Below are positions 1-11,511 of a stretch of 29,945 nt of DNA, piece by piece. This stretch comes from Paulinella micropora (lineage: Eukaryota; Cercozoa; Imbricatea; Euglyphida), in NCBI GenBank assembly GCA_009731375.1, contig BJOX01000080.1, positions 558,452 to 588,396 on the forward strand, given 5' to 3'. Each line of letters begins with the position of its first letter. Position 1 is the stretch's first letter. The notes under the pieces were generated by a model that saw only the letters and a list, made by a program, of their open reading frames with translations, made no database searches and had not been told where the DNA came from. The position numbers and the translations under genes were made by a program.

Positions 1-39
1 TGGGCCCTGTCGCCAGTTCGATTCCCGTCGGTGCCACCA
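1..39 (+). other. tRNA-like 3' end (B-box and CCA), possibly a tRNA or tRNA-derived SINE fragment
   Basis: The stretch AGTTCGATTCC matches the Pol III B-box/T-loop consensus at 10 of 11 positions, and it is followed 13 bases later by ACCA. Treated as a tRNA, the T-loop would be positions 17-23, but the T-stem (12-16 with 24-28) pairs at only 3 of 5 positions including one G-T wobble. The 5' half lies outside the window. Eukaryotic tRNA genes do not normally encode CCA, so a retroposed or SINE-type copy fits better than a working gene. Confidence 0.3.
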
Positions 40-105
40 GTATTTTCATTGAACATACCGGTCCGTCTGGACCAGTATTTTCATTGAACATACCGGTCCG
101 TCTGG
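36..105. repeat. 35-bp tandem duplication, two copies
   Basis: Positions 36-70 and 71-105 are identical. The unit starts with ACCAGTATTTTCATTG and ends with CCGTCTGG. It begins at the ACCA of the tRNA-like end. Confidence 0.95.
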
Positions 106-314
106 AAGTGTTGGAACTGCCCTTGCGGGGGTGTCATTACAGCCTATCGTCAATTCTTCGTACTCCCCTCACGGGTGAGACGATGGAGGCGCATGTGCAG
201 AAATGCATCAGCCATTGACAGAGAAGCACTATATATATATATATTTCTTGTTTTGTTTTGCTTTTGTTTTTGTTGGTGTTGTAGTTATTGTTGTTGTTAT
301 TATCCTTATTATTA

Positions 315-1002
315 TTATGTTTTTGTTGCTCTAGTAGGCGAGCTTTTATCCCGCTTTTTGAAGATGTTGAGTGATGTTGTGTCCTTGATATCTTGTGGGA
401 GTGGGTTCCATTGGTGTAGGAACAGTTTTGTGAGGTATGGGGTATTGTGATCAATGAATAGGTTGCTTTTTATTGAGTGTCGTGTATGATATGAGTGGAT
501 ACTATTGGGGTGAAGGTGTTGCCGTGTAGTGGTCTGTTGAGTTCTTTGGCGGGGTGGATGAATGGATGCAGTTCTATACAAACTCTGAGTTTATATAGTT
601 GAGTGATATCAAGGACAGCGGTTTAGTATGTGCTCGGTAATGTGTCTTGGCTATGATTCTGATTTTTTTTTTAATGTATTTTTATGAGTGGTTGTATGTG
701 TTTCTTGTTTTTGTCGTGAGTCCCCCAGACGGAGATGTGTTGAATGAGGTGTGGGAAAATGTGTGTGTAGTATAGTTGTTTCATGATTGTAGTGTCGAGG
801 AATTGTGCGTATCGGAGAGAAGTGATTGTTGGCCGTAGTTTGCGTATGATGTTGCTTATATGTTGATTGTATCGTAGTTTGTGTTGGAGTGTTATGCCTA
901 GTAGTTTGGCATGTTGGCATTGTTCGAGTGTGTGGTTGCTTATGTTTATTGTTACGTTCTGTTTAGTTATGTGGAAGATTGTGTATGTTGTTTTGGTCGG
1001 GT

Positions 1003-1006
<4 letters not shown>
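315..1006 (-). pseudogene. Decayed LINE (non-LTR retrotransposon) reverse transcriptase, C-terminal part
   Basis: Reading the minus strand from about 1006 downwards gives the region that follows the RT catalytic core in LINE proteins. A block with AKLLGITLQHKLRYNQHI matches the usual KfLGv.ld.kl.w..HI motif, and it is followed by a LYYTHIFPHLI segment and a WG. After a frameshift near 670-580 comes LDITQLYKLRVCIELH. A third block holds HSYHTRHSIKSNL and then WNPLPQDI with a downstream FKK, the classic LINE C-terminal TR...WN-LP-I...F signature. The catalytic RT motifs are absent; homology stops at the microsatellite at 1007, so the copy is 5'-truncated or interrupted there. Several frame changes show it is dead. 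The family (RTE, CR1 or Jockey type) cannot be fixed by eye. Confidence 0.75.
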
Positions 1007-1037
<31 letters not shown>

Positions 1038-1137
1038 TTCTCTCTCTCTCTCTCCTCCTCCTCCTCCTCCTCCTCCTCCTCCTCCTCTTCTTCTTCTTCT
1101 TCTTCTTCTTCTTCTTCTTCTTCTTCTTCTTCTTCTT

Positions 1138-1194
<57 letters not shown>

Positions 1195-1216
1195 CTTCTT
1201 CTTCTTCTTCTTTCAT
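1007..1216. repeat. Compound microsatellite (CT)n-(CTC)n-(TTC)n-(TAC)n-(TTC)n
   Basis: Successive blocks are CT (about 1007-1053), CTC (1054-1086), TTC (1087-1138), TAC (1139-1166) and TTC (1167-1212). All but the TAC block is pure pyrimidine on the plus strand. It abuts the 5' limit of the LINE relic. Long SLSL, SSSS and EEEE peptides read through it are artefacts of the repeat. Confidence 0.97.
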
Positions 1217-1386
1217 TTAGAATAACGAATTACTCAAGGGAGAACCACTAAAATTTGTTACTACGAAAAGTATTAAATTAACCTAGGTGGTAACCTTCAA
1301 AGGCGTAAAATATCAGTGAGGAAAAATGTGAGGAATACTGTAATATAATGTGAGGTGTATATGTCGTAAAAAGAAAAGTCAGTGAG

Positions 1387-1659
1387 TTATTTATATGTGT
1401 TCGTTAGTAGGTATGCTTTAAGTTGCTTTTTGAAAGAAGAAATCCGCTTATTGTCTTAAATATTTTGAGGAAGGCTACTCCATAGCCTGACAGTCTCTTT
1501 TTGTGAGCTTGTGTCCTCGTGACTACTATAGAGTCTGTTTTGTCTTCTGCGCTTGGTCGGATATCGGTTCCTTTGCCCTACGGCTTGGTAGTGGTAGTGG
1601 TTGTCGTGCTGAGGCTCGTTTTGTTGGTATCTCGGGTAGCGGTACTTGTGGGCGAGCAA
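1387..1659 (-). pseudogene. Second LINE-type 3' end relic
   Basis: The minus strand reads KETVRLWSSLPQNI, then an in-frame TAA (1456-1458), then DNKRISSFKKQLKAYLLTN to a second TAA (1387-1389). The W-SLP-I...SFKKQLK arrangement is the usual end of LINE RT proteins. The single internal stop, unalignable upstream residues and absence of the RT core show a decayed, strongly truncated copy. The sequence differs from the LINE relic at 315-1006, so it is a different family or a separate old insertion. About 1217-1386 between the two relics holds nothing I can recognise. Confidence 0.55.
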
Positions 1660-1827
1660 TCAGACTCGATAGACATATTGTTTTCGCAGTGACAGTATGC
1701 CCAGCTGCTGCAGTGTGGGCGCGGGGCGGCTTGGCCGCCAGTAGTCACAGTACTTGTTTGTGAGTCTTCACATGCGCGTAATATAGCTGCAGTAGTATCC
1801 GCTGAGGGAGTATTTGGTTGATGTATC

Positions 1828-1993
1828 TCTCTCTCTCTCTCTATCTATCTCTCTCTTCTTCTTCTTCTTCTTCTTCTTCTTCTTCTTCTTCTTCTTCTTC
1901 TTCTTCTTCTTCTTCTTCTTCTGCTTCTTCTTCTGCTTCTTCTTCTTCTTCTTCTTCTTCTTCTTCTTCTTCTTCTTCTTCTTCTTCTTCTTC
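1828..1993. repeat. CT/CTAT and CTT microsatellite
   Basis: A short (CT)n with two CTAT units is followed by about 45 CTT triplets with two TGC interruptions. It would encode poly-Ser, poly-Phe or poly-Lys depending on frame; none is a supported gene. The flank 1994-2406 holds no recognisable gene. Confidence 0.97.
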
Positions 1994-2405
1994 GTTTTTG
2001 TTGAGAGAACAATTTTACAATTGGACTCAGGGAACGTCCACGTGAAAAGTATAGCTATTAAAGTCATACCTTTACCTGAAGAGGAAACCTAGTTAATCGA
2101 GCGTATTAACAGTAAATATTAATCGGATATTAGGTGGCTCGGTGTTAATGTTAAAATATTTATGTTTGGATATGTTGAGCAATATGTAGCTGATGTTATG
2201 ATATGGGTGTATGTTATTTTAAGCGGGATCGTTTATGTATGGCGCCCCCTCTTTCCTTTTTTTATCACTAAGAAAGTGACTGAGAAAGAAAATGAAAGAG
2301 GGGGGTGAAGTTGGGTTGGGGCATGGTTGACCATATACGTCGACAGATTCAGAGAGGTTTTCTCCAAGGAGCGAACAAGGGGGGACATTCTGGCGTTACA
2401 CATTT

Positions 2406-4037
<1,632 letters not shown>

Positions 4038-4299
4038 TTGTGTTGGCACTCACTGCAGTCAGAGTATGTTTGTTTGTGTGTATGTATCTGCGGTGTATGA
4101 GACTAGTATAATCCGACAGAGCACTATGGGTTTTATTCCGGGCTCAACAAGCGAGAAAGGGCACCCTGAGGGAACAGGATTGTGCGTCCCGTCGCTATTT
4201 CGGCATGTGACTTATAGGCGTATGGCTAGGCACACATAAGGCACCCCACCACGGGCCCAGCACATCCACACCATCCCCTAATTCTCTGTCTGTCGACAG

Positions 4300-4374
4300 A
4301 TGGCACCCATTTCAAAAGACCAAGCCCAAGGGAGGGTCAGTGACACCTCAAGTGGCCTTGGTTCACTCCGTGGA
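4300..4374 (+). other. Candidate short exon upstream of the YccF-like gene
   Basis: A pyrimidine-rich tract ending TCTGTCTGTCGACAG precedes ATG, and a consensus donor GGA/GTAAGT follows after exactly 75 nt. ATG opens a 25-codon frame beginning MAPISKDQAQG. It could be the first coding exon of the gene at 4753, but phases do not match (phase 0 here, phase 1 needed), so a further small exon inside 4375-4750 would be required. The region 4038-4299 upstream shows nothing else recognisable. Confidence 0.3.
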
Positions 4375-4490
4375 GTAAGTGATGAGATCAACTGATGAGA
4401 TATCGACTAATGTCAGAAAAAAGGAGCTTCTGATTTCGTCAACCAAGGAAGTCTGTGGGTAAAGTATTAATCCGATGCCCAGCTAAGCCG

Positions 4491-4546
<56 letters not shown>

Positions 4547-4572
4547 CAGACTAGATAGATAGATAGACAGAC

Positions 4573-4617
<45 letters not shown>

Positions 4618-4619
4618 TG

Positions 4620-4657
<38 letters not shown>

Positions 4658-4668
4658 AAGAGAGAGAG
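4491..4668. repeat. (GATA)n microsatellite with TA and GA tails
   Basis: About 31 GATA-type units with scattered GACA variants (4491-4618) are followed by (TA)n and (GA)n. If the splice sites proposed for the YccF-like gene are right, this lies in an intron upstream of its 4753 exon. Confidence 0.97.
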
Positions 4669-4752
4669 CAAGCAGTCTTTGAAACCTTGACAAGCTTCTA
4701 CAAAATTTGAATGCTTCAGCACACAGAATCCTTTTTCTTGTCCCATCTGTAG

Positions 4753-5335
4753 GAACGAATAATGCGCTGATCTTGTCCGATGGTTTCAAGCCCGTTTTGC
4801 AACACCCTCTGGCTTGGTACCAAAGACTAGTGTTACTCCTGCTCATTTTATTTTGGACTGCAGTCACGGGTGGGATCTTTGTGGCACTCGTTTACTTCGT
4901 TGCCGCTCTGGTTTTCATCCCTTTGATTGGTTTCGGCATAACAACAGGTGAGAAGATACTGACACTAATACAGCTTGCAGCAGGAGGATTATGTGGCCTT
5001 GTAGCATGGCAGCTCATGAGCCTCGCCAAGTATTCTCTGTGGCCCTTTGGAAGCCCGTGGAAAGACCTTATAAATCAGAATTTGGTAGCCTTGCATCTTG
5101 TCATTGTATTTCGGTTTTATCTTGCACTCATCACTTTGCATCTTGACTCGATTGCATTGCAGGTCAGAGGCCAAGGAGATAGCACGTGCGCATATTCCAT
5201 GAGGGTTATTTTGTGGGTACGTAAATATCATAGCTTTGTTTAGTATGAACACTGTTTTGGTGATGTCTGTAGCTTCCTTTCCTTTTGATTCAGTGTGCCA
5301 TCCATGTGCTGTGTGGAGTTGTGCTCTTCGTTTCG
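4753..5335 (+). CDS. YccF-domain-like multi-spanning membrane protein, spliced, ends unresolved
   Basis: Four exons are proposed. Exon 1 (4753-4947) has an acceptor in a strong pyrimidine tract ending CCCATCTGTAG. Exon 2 is 5005-5084, exon 3 is 5163-5216 and exon 4 starts at 5294; introns are 57, 78 and 77 nt and all GT-AG. Joining exons 1 and 2 places [11 protein letters not shown] directly before [16 protein letters not shown]. This matches the YccF inner-membrane domain pattern (GG-W..al.y...l.fi..IG.pfg...+LA..sLwPFG). Exon 1 carries two hydrophobic segments ([10 protein letters not shown] and [12 protein letters not shown]). Exon 4 encodes another hydrophobic stretch ([13 protein letters not shown]) that may start a second YccF repeat; bacterial members have two. 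The start codon and 3' end are not resolved: the next splice choices run into stops. The molecular function of this family is not established. The frame stays open through introns 1 and 2, so an unspliced ORF also exists. Confidence 0.5.
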
Positions 5336-5392
5336 GTACCCCAGATTCATTTTGTTGCTGTATTAATCTATATTGTGGTTTCACGCCACTAG

Positions 5393-5868
5393 TTGCTTAC
5401 ATGATGCAAAATGAACTTGGTGCCTTAGATTGCGTTCATTCCTATTGCACGCGTCCACTTGACGCTCCTCCGTTTTTCTTTCTTTCCTTTTTATGACACT
5501 CCTGCAAGCCGAGAGTCGCTCTTATTATGTTGCATGGTGTAATCGATTGATACAGTAGAAATAGATTCTAAGAATCATTGTCACGTTCGAAAACTTTCAA
5601 TGATTATTATGAAAATTGTGTTCAATGATCATCAGATGTGCCCCCTTTTTCTTTTTATTCTTCACTGATGTTCCCCTTCTTCCCTCGTAATCGTATGTTT
5701 AGCCTCTTCCTTTCCAGTCTTGGTTTCTCTGCCCTCCATTGCTCATCTTGGTTCCCGTTTCTCTTTTTCCTTTTTTATTTTTCTCTTGTTTCCTTCCCTT
5801 TTTACCCTTCCTTTGTATCCTTACTATCTTTCTCCCTGCTTCTCTTTCCTATCAGGTCCCCTCCTTCC
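5393..5868. other. Intergenic or 3' region with no recognised gene
   Basis: Pyrimidine-rich, increasingly T-rich sequence. Hydrophobic F/L/S-rich ORFs here are composition artefacts. It may include 3' exons or 3' UTR of the YccF-like gene. Confidence 0.4.
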
Positions 5869-5872
5869 CCCC

Positions 5873-5946
<74 letters not shown>

Positions 5947-5956
5947 NNNNNNNNNN
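5869..5956. repeat. Poly-C/poly-T tract ending in an assembly gap
   Basis: A run of C's is followed by about 66 T's and ten N's (5947-5956). The true length is unknown. Confidence 0.97.
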
Positions 5957-5995
5957 ACGCTTCATATTTTCCTTTTGTATCTCTTGATATTATAT

Positions 5996-6375
5996 TGTAC
6001 CACTTCCATTTTACTCTTACGCTTCCCATTCATTCCTGCAAGTGGCAAGTATGGTATTGTATTATTAAAGTGTTTGCGTAAAAATGTTAGTACGAAGTAT
6101 TAATATCACTAGCGTAAAAAATTAATAATTCTGTAGGCGCAGATAGATAAATATGCGACCTTTTCTTATATATATACCCCTATACACAGTGATGTATAGA
6201 TGAGCTATATGTAGTCAAGATATTATATTAATCATTGGACAATTAATTAGACCCTTCCTCCTCAGTTATGTCCGTATTGCTATTTTTATACGTTAGCAGT
6301 AATCGTCTCGGTTAGTAGTATTATTAGTTATTAATATCATTAGTCAATTAGAGTAGCTTTTCTCAGGCTGGTACA
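5996..6375 (+). mobile_element. 5' LTR of an LTR retrotransposon
   Basis: The segment starts TGTACCA and ends TGGTACA, a perfect 7-bp terminal inverted repeat with the TG...CA ends of LTRs. Five bases after its end lies TGGTGGCACC, a plausible primer binding site. At 380 bp it is in the normal LTR size range, and gag follows about 600 bp downstream in the expected orientation. No second copy is seen in the window, so identity as an LTR rests on termini, PBS and gag, not on a repeat pair. Confidence 0.65.
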
Positions 6376-6974
6376 GTTACTGGTGGCACCAGCTTTTTAC
6401 CATTACCCTTATTACCCATATCAGGCAGTTTCGTGAGTTAATTTTCCAGAGTTACATCTTTTGTGTGACGTCGGCAGTTAGACTGGCGGGAATTGTTTCA
6501 GTATTGTTAAATTTCCGTTAGTCGTAGCTATTTCAATTTAATTCACCGTTGCTTGGATAGTTGATTTGTCAATATGACGGACAGTCATTAATACCAATGT
6601 TAACTGAAAATGCTACAGACCTGTACCTAAGTCACGTAGCCAGTTTGTGACGTGGAAGTAAAAGAGTCAGTTCTTTTATTTATACAAGTTATATATTAAA
6701 GTGCGTTTCCATACTGTGTGATAGTCTCAAGTTGCTAGGTAGCCAGGATAGATCCTGAAAGGGGTCGGTAAAGGTTCCACGATGGGTAGCTTCCCAAAGG
6801 TGAGTTATGGCTAAGCCTTGGAACTGAGAAAACAGCGTGTTTAAAGCAAGAGTACATCCCGCAGTTGGATGGTACCACTCGGAATTATTCCGACTCTAGG
6901 CTTCCGTTACAAGCTAGTGAACTATGCCAAAGGCATCAGTGCCTGGCATGGTGAGTTTGTTACGCTAGCATTTG
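6376..6974 (+). other. Untranslated leader between LTR and gag
   Basis: About 600 bases with no supported ORF, lying between the LTR/PBS and the gag start. This is the expected position of retroelement leader and packaging sequence, though no motif can be named. Confidence 0.45.
6381..6390 (+). promoter_or_regulatory. Primer binding site for the LTR element
   Basis: TGGTGGCACC begins with TGG, the complement of the tRNA CCA end, and would pair with a tRNA ending GGTGCCACCA. That exact 10-mer occurs at the tRNA-like 3' end at positions 30-39 of this window. It is 5 nt from the LTR end, a normal spacing. Confidence 0.55.
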
Positions 6975-9072
6975 ATGACAGTGACACCAAAAGCAAAGGT
7001 TAAATACCTTTATGACCCAGCGAAAGCAATGGAGATTGAGGAGAGGGAATTGCCAGATGAACCAGACTCAGACGATACCCCTGATACCGATTCTGACAAT
7101 GATGGCAGTGTGTCAGAAGGGGATAGACAGAGACCCAAAACGAAGAAAGAAGAAGGCAAAACAACCACTGAAGACAAACCGAAGGAATGGGCGAAGCTAA
7201 CTGACGAACAGAAGAAACAGTGGAGAGAGAAGAGAGCTAAGAAACTGAAACGTGAGAAACGAAGACAGTCGAAACTAGCACACACACTAAGAGTGAAAGT
7301 GATACAGAAAGAGAAGAAGCATTATGAACGCATGCAAACACTACAACTCATTCTGTCTGCTGCTTTTTGTCACCCTGTTGTCGTTCGATATTTACGTACT
7401 AAGACAGTGACTGGCCCGATAGAGCTGATAGAGGCAGTAAGGGCCAAGTTCGGATCAATCTCCGGGGTCAGCAAACATTAAAGCACAAATTTTCGAAAAC
7501 AGGTATCCAAAACCCGGACAAAACGTTGATGCATGGTTGAATGATTATGTTGCCATGAAGGGAGAGGTAGAGAGTCATAGAACTCATCCATTTGAAGAAG
7601 ATGACCTCATAAGAGCCCTGCTTGCTAAGCTTGCAAAACACCGCGCATATGGAGAGAATTTCAAAGCACTTTACTTCAACCTACCACCCAACCTAAGACC
7701 TAGATTTGACGATCTAGTCGATAGTGCGAGAGACACGTGGGCGTTGTGGAGAAAGGATAAGTGGAAGGGAGAAGAGAGGAAAGAGAGGCCAGAAAAGCCC
7801 ACGAGGCAGAAGAGGGAGACAAACCTCTTGGTAGGTGATAAGGGAGATGAGGACGAAATGGGTAAGGGCAAGTACAGAAACTTCAAGAAGAAGGATGAGT
7901 GGTGGCTAAATGTCACTTGCTACGAATGCAACGAGAAAGGCCACACGAAAAAGTATTGCCCAGCAAAGAAACCCCGTAAGAAAGATCAAGTGAGCGAGGA
8001 CAAAAACGACAATAAGAAGAAAAAGGGAAAACCTCAAAACACAAAGAACAAAAAGTCTCGTAAAAATGTGAACCTCATAAGAGAGGAAGAACAAGAACAA
8101 GAAGGGGACACCGAAACAGACAGTGACGCTTTAATTGTTTGCATGGGGGGAGATGTCCTAGATGAAACTGGGGAAACCCCTGACGAAGAGAGAGGTAGGG
8201 AGAGAGCGAATGTCGAGTCTGGGGAACCCCAGATTGAGCCAGGTGTTCGTCCCCTACCAGCAAACCAAACTAGTCAGAGTGACGGAGGGAGTCCCTCCGA
8301 CACGCCAATCTCACGCTCTCAGAGTCAGTTAACCAAGGGCATTTCCACTACCACCCCACAGCGTCAAAATACAGTCCCAAAAACACCTCAAACAACAATT
8401 GCGAGGTATTCACGAGACAGTCCGAGGTCCCTTATTTGTCACGGGAAAAATAAAAAGAATAGTCCTTGTCAAATCTCTCTTGAGAAAGACAAGCGGGGGC
8501 CTAATGCTGCGCAAGCTTCTGGTTTGGCTTCTGGTTTGTTTTGTGGGTATCACGCGAAAAAGCAAGACAAAGAATACTCTTTGCTTGACCTAGCTGTCAG
8601 CCCAGACCTCCGTCCTCCTAAATCCCCTTACTATCCAGACGAGAGAGGTTTGCGAGAAGATGCAAAAGCGAGAGGCATAGTCATACCGCACAACCTCACT
8701 ACCACATTCACCGACCAAACTCCACAGAGGGAGGGAGAGAGTGAGCAGAAAAGAGCGAAAGGGGAAGTGAGGGGGAGTAAGCGTCTAGGGACACCACCGC
8801 AAAAACACACCTCCACCACACAAACACCTCACACCGCACCATCCGCACAAGTCACGAAAACAGCTGACACGCCAATGCAAAGAGAGAGTAGTGAGGAAGA
8901 AGAAGATGAAGAAGAGATGGAGGAATATGATGATGAAAATGACTCTAGATGCTCTGATGAAATCAGACATGATATGGCTATGGCAGCATGTATGGACGAT
9001 GATGACGTATACACGGAATTTCTGCAATTTACGCGAAGGGGAATGTTAGGAAATATTTACGGAAGCACATGA
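6975..9072 (+). pseudogene. gag: Gag of an LTR retrotransposon, split by a +1 frameshift
   Basis: The first frame (ATG at 6975 to TAA at 7481) has an acidic N-terminus (DSDDTPDTDSDNDG), a long K/R/E-rich helix and the start of a capsid-like domain ending in KFGSISG. The second frame is open from about 7465 through KAQIFENRYPKPGQNVDAW to TGA at 9072 and continues the capsid-like domain; the switch falls near TCCGGGGTCA (7461-7470). A zinc knuckle CYECNEKGHTKKYC (7918-7959, C-x2-C-x4-H-x4-C) identifies nucleocapsid. Farther on a C-x9-C...C-x2-H cluster (8437-8553) may bind a second zinc, and the tail is highly acidic (SSEEEEDEEEMEEYDDEND). No protease, RT or integrase follows. The single shift could be a mutation, an assembly error in the G run, or less likely programmed. 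Confidence 0.75.
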
Positions 9073-9158
9073 AGGAGACTCACGATGCGAGTGGGAGTCC
9101 TGCATCTGGCGGACTGCCCAGTGTTGCTGTAGGGACCACCAAATGAAAGATCATAGTT

Positions 9159-9464
9159 TTGTTTTTCTCCTCGTCCCAAGCAGAAATGACCCACATTCGA
9201 CCCTGTTCAGACCTCGAGGAACGAAAGTTTGTGACCATCCCTTTGCTGACAGGTCGAACATTTCGATTCTGCCCTGGCAAAGAAAGGTTTAGGACAAGCA
9301 ACTCCGGATTGTCATCGATCCACCACGACCGATTGGGGCTTTCCACAACATTTTTTTTCAGACATTGTCTCAAAACAGTTTTGGGCTATCGAGAAAAACA
9401 GAGGGTGGTTGAGAAAAGGTCGAAAGGGACTTTTTGCACTCAAGGAAAAAAAAAGTTGTCCTGA
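9159..9464 (+). other. Open reading frame of unknown nature, possible exon
   Basis: A 101-codon frame contains the ATG-initiated segment MTHIRPCSDLEERKFVTIPL. A possible acceptor (TTTTTCTCCTCGTCCCAAG) lies at its start and a possible donor (AAAGAAAG/GTTTAG) at about 9289. If so the coding part is about 9160-9288 and could belong with the exon-like ORF at 9838. No family recognised. Confidence 0.25.
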
Positions 9465-9688
9465 GCCAAAAAAAAAAAGGTTGTTTTTTTTGTCGAATCA
9501 TAATCGTGGGCTTCGGGATTCAAAATTTGAAGTACGGTTTGGATTGGCCCAGGCATTTCCGAACTAACAACTTGAAAAATGAGTAGCCCAAAACAGTCTT
9601 GAGTCACTGGTGGCACTGGACACACACATTGGACCCGCCCTGATGAGCATTTATTCATAAAAGTCTCACATTCAACTCAGCCCAAACC

Positions 9689-9690
<2 letters not shown>

Positions 9691-9725
<35 letters not shown>
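9691..9725. repeat. Poly-T tract
   Basis: A run of 35 T's after CCCAAACCG. Confidence 0.95.
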
Positions 9726-9726
<1 letters not shown>

Positions 9727-9837
9727 TTGAAAAAATTAAAGCTGAAAATGCAATTTGGGACTTTTATGCATAAAAGTCTATTGTTCAGACTTGACTTAGA
9801 CAGCTTTTCATGACCTCTGAAAATGTATGTTTTTCAG

Positions 9838-10396
9838 ATCCTTAAGCGCGATTACCTTTCCACACTGAGATCTCATTTCAAGACCCTCGCACAGCAGCTG
9901 AAGAGCCAGCCACATCGACCTCCACACGACGAGATCGTTCAAGGCGACCTAAAACTGCGCAAAAGTTCTACAAGTACAGTACCCAAACATTTGTTGAGCA
10001 ATCTTGAAATGAAAAAAATTGTTTGGACATGCGACTTTCTGTGGGTTGGATTCGAGGCCTGGCTGAAAACGTTTGCTCCAGAGCCACTTCACCGCTACTG
10101 GAAAAAGATTGAGTCAGTCGAAGATGGTAAAGGGGGTACTCGGAAGTTGGACGAAACACAGACAATGGATCTGATCGCAGAAGGGAAACACTTGTTTGCT
10201 TCGTTCTTTGTATTCACGGTGTTTCAGCAAGGACGATGTTTTACGCACTGGGAGGTTGATCTGTGTCTCGAACTAAAACATCGTGGTCTCAGCAGAGAAG
10301 GGATCGATGTTCTCTCTTCTGCGGGAAGAACTCTTCCTTTGCGAAGCTTTGATCTGCACAGAACCAAGCGACTTGAAACTGTGATGGAAAGAATCA
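9838..10396 (+). CDS. Exon of an unidentified protein (possibly mobile-element encoded)
   Basis: An open frame of about 186 codons is bounded by a good acceptor (ATGTATGTTTTTCAG) and a good donor (ATCAG/GTAACT) and has a non-repetitive, protein-like composition. The first part is K/R/H-rich (LKRDYLSTLRSHFKTLAQQL). The middle holds IVWTCDFLWVGFEAWLK and FASFFVFTVFQQGRCF. The end reads LCLELKHRGLSREGIDVL followed by SSAGRTLPLRSFDLHRTKR. I do not recognise a domain. The last segment has the feel of helper or transposase proteins found in protist transposons, but that is only an impression. The neighbours are gag remains upstream and palindrome-rich DNA downstream; no partner exon is certain. Confidence 0.4.
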
Positions 10397-11511
10397 GGTA
10401 ACTAAGGCTTGAAATCTCACAAAAAACCACTGAACACTTTGTTAAACACATTTTTGTCATACACCAAAATTGTTACATTGACAATCTTTGCTTCAAGATC
10501 AGGACGTGGAGGTTTTTCAAGAAGTCAGACAAAAACTGCATTTTAAACTGTTAACGAAATGTTTTCAGTGAAAGGGGAGACAATTTCAAACAAAACCCCG
10601 AACGAGCCTGAAAAAAGCTTGTAGGGCCAAACTGCACATGGGACTTTTGGGCACAAAAGCTAAAAGTGTGGCAAGTTCATTTTGGAACAGTTCCTTTTTA
10701 AAGCGTCTCCAGTTCCCTGCAAAAACGTCCAAAAAAACCCAATCGAGGTCAAGTAAATTTGTGACTTTTATGCATAAATGCTTTTTGCATTCCTTGAACT
10801 GGCTCAATGAATTAAACTCAGCTGCATTGACCATTTTCAGACATTAAAGCAGTAGCTCAAGTGAAAAAAGTTGAATTAACACTAGGTTAACTTAAAACTG
10901 ATGTCAGTGGAAACGACACTTGTTCCATTTGTACATGTGCACAAAAGTGCTACATTGACATTGCTTAGAACGGCCACACAAGGTTCAGCCGGAATGTTAA
11001 TCTCACCCTAGGTCTTTCGTAAATGCAACTTCCTCATTGAAAAAAACTTTTAATGCAAAAATTCCGACAGGTCTGGACCATTTGCATTTGACACTTTTAT
11101 GCATAAAAATCCCATGTTCGGATTGTCTCGGCTGCCTTTTTTCTGTTTTTCTGTGTTTTCCAATTGGGGTCCACTTTTTACGTCCGAGCCCAAATTCACT
11201 CACCACTTTTATGCATAAAAGTGCTGACAGGTTTCAGGCACTGGTGGCACCTGCCAAACTTTTTTACACTTTTTTTTTGCAACAGCTTTCCCTGACTTAC
11301 AGCTTTTATGCATAAAAGTGTTTTCCGACAGCTGGCATGCTTTTCTACAGTTTCCATAAATGATCCATTTATGTTATTTTTTAGTGGTACGTATACTACT
11401 GCGCGATCAAGATATTTTCGTCTTGTGAACATGGGACTGTTTTTATTAATTCCAAAAATCATATTTTACCACTCGGGGGGTAAATGAAGCAGTACGTTGG
11501 CAGGTCCAATA

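Larger units (their letters stand above)
9645..11325. repeat. Cluster of ATGCAT-centred palindromes ACTTTTATGCATAAAAGT
   Basis: Near-identical copies of the 18-bp palindrome ACTTTTATGCATAAAAGT occur at about 9762, 10763, 11091, 11204 and 11304. A degenerate copy near 9648 has ATTTATTCATAAAAGT, and a looser match near 10638 reads ACTTTTGGGCACAAAAG. Spacing is irregular (about 100-1000 bp). ACTGGTGGCAC appears beside two of them (9606 and 11236). The stretch 10397-11460 otherwise shows no gene. The copies may be parts of dispersed non-autonomous elements or protein-binding sites. Confidence 0.8.

Noticed and set aside
9606-11250. ACTGGTGGCAC copies at 9606 and 11236 as further primer binding sites
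   Set aside because: No LTR-like CA end precedes them and no gag or pol follows; they lie inside the palindrome-rich repeat region.
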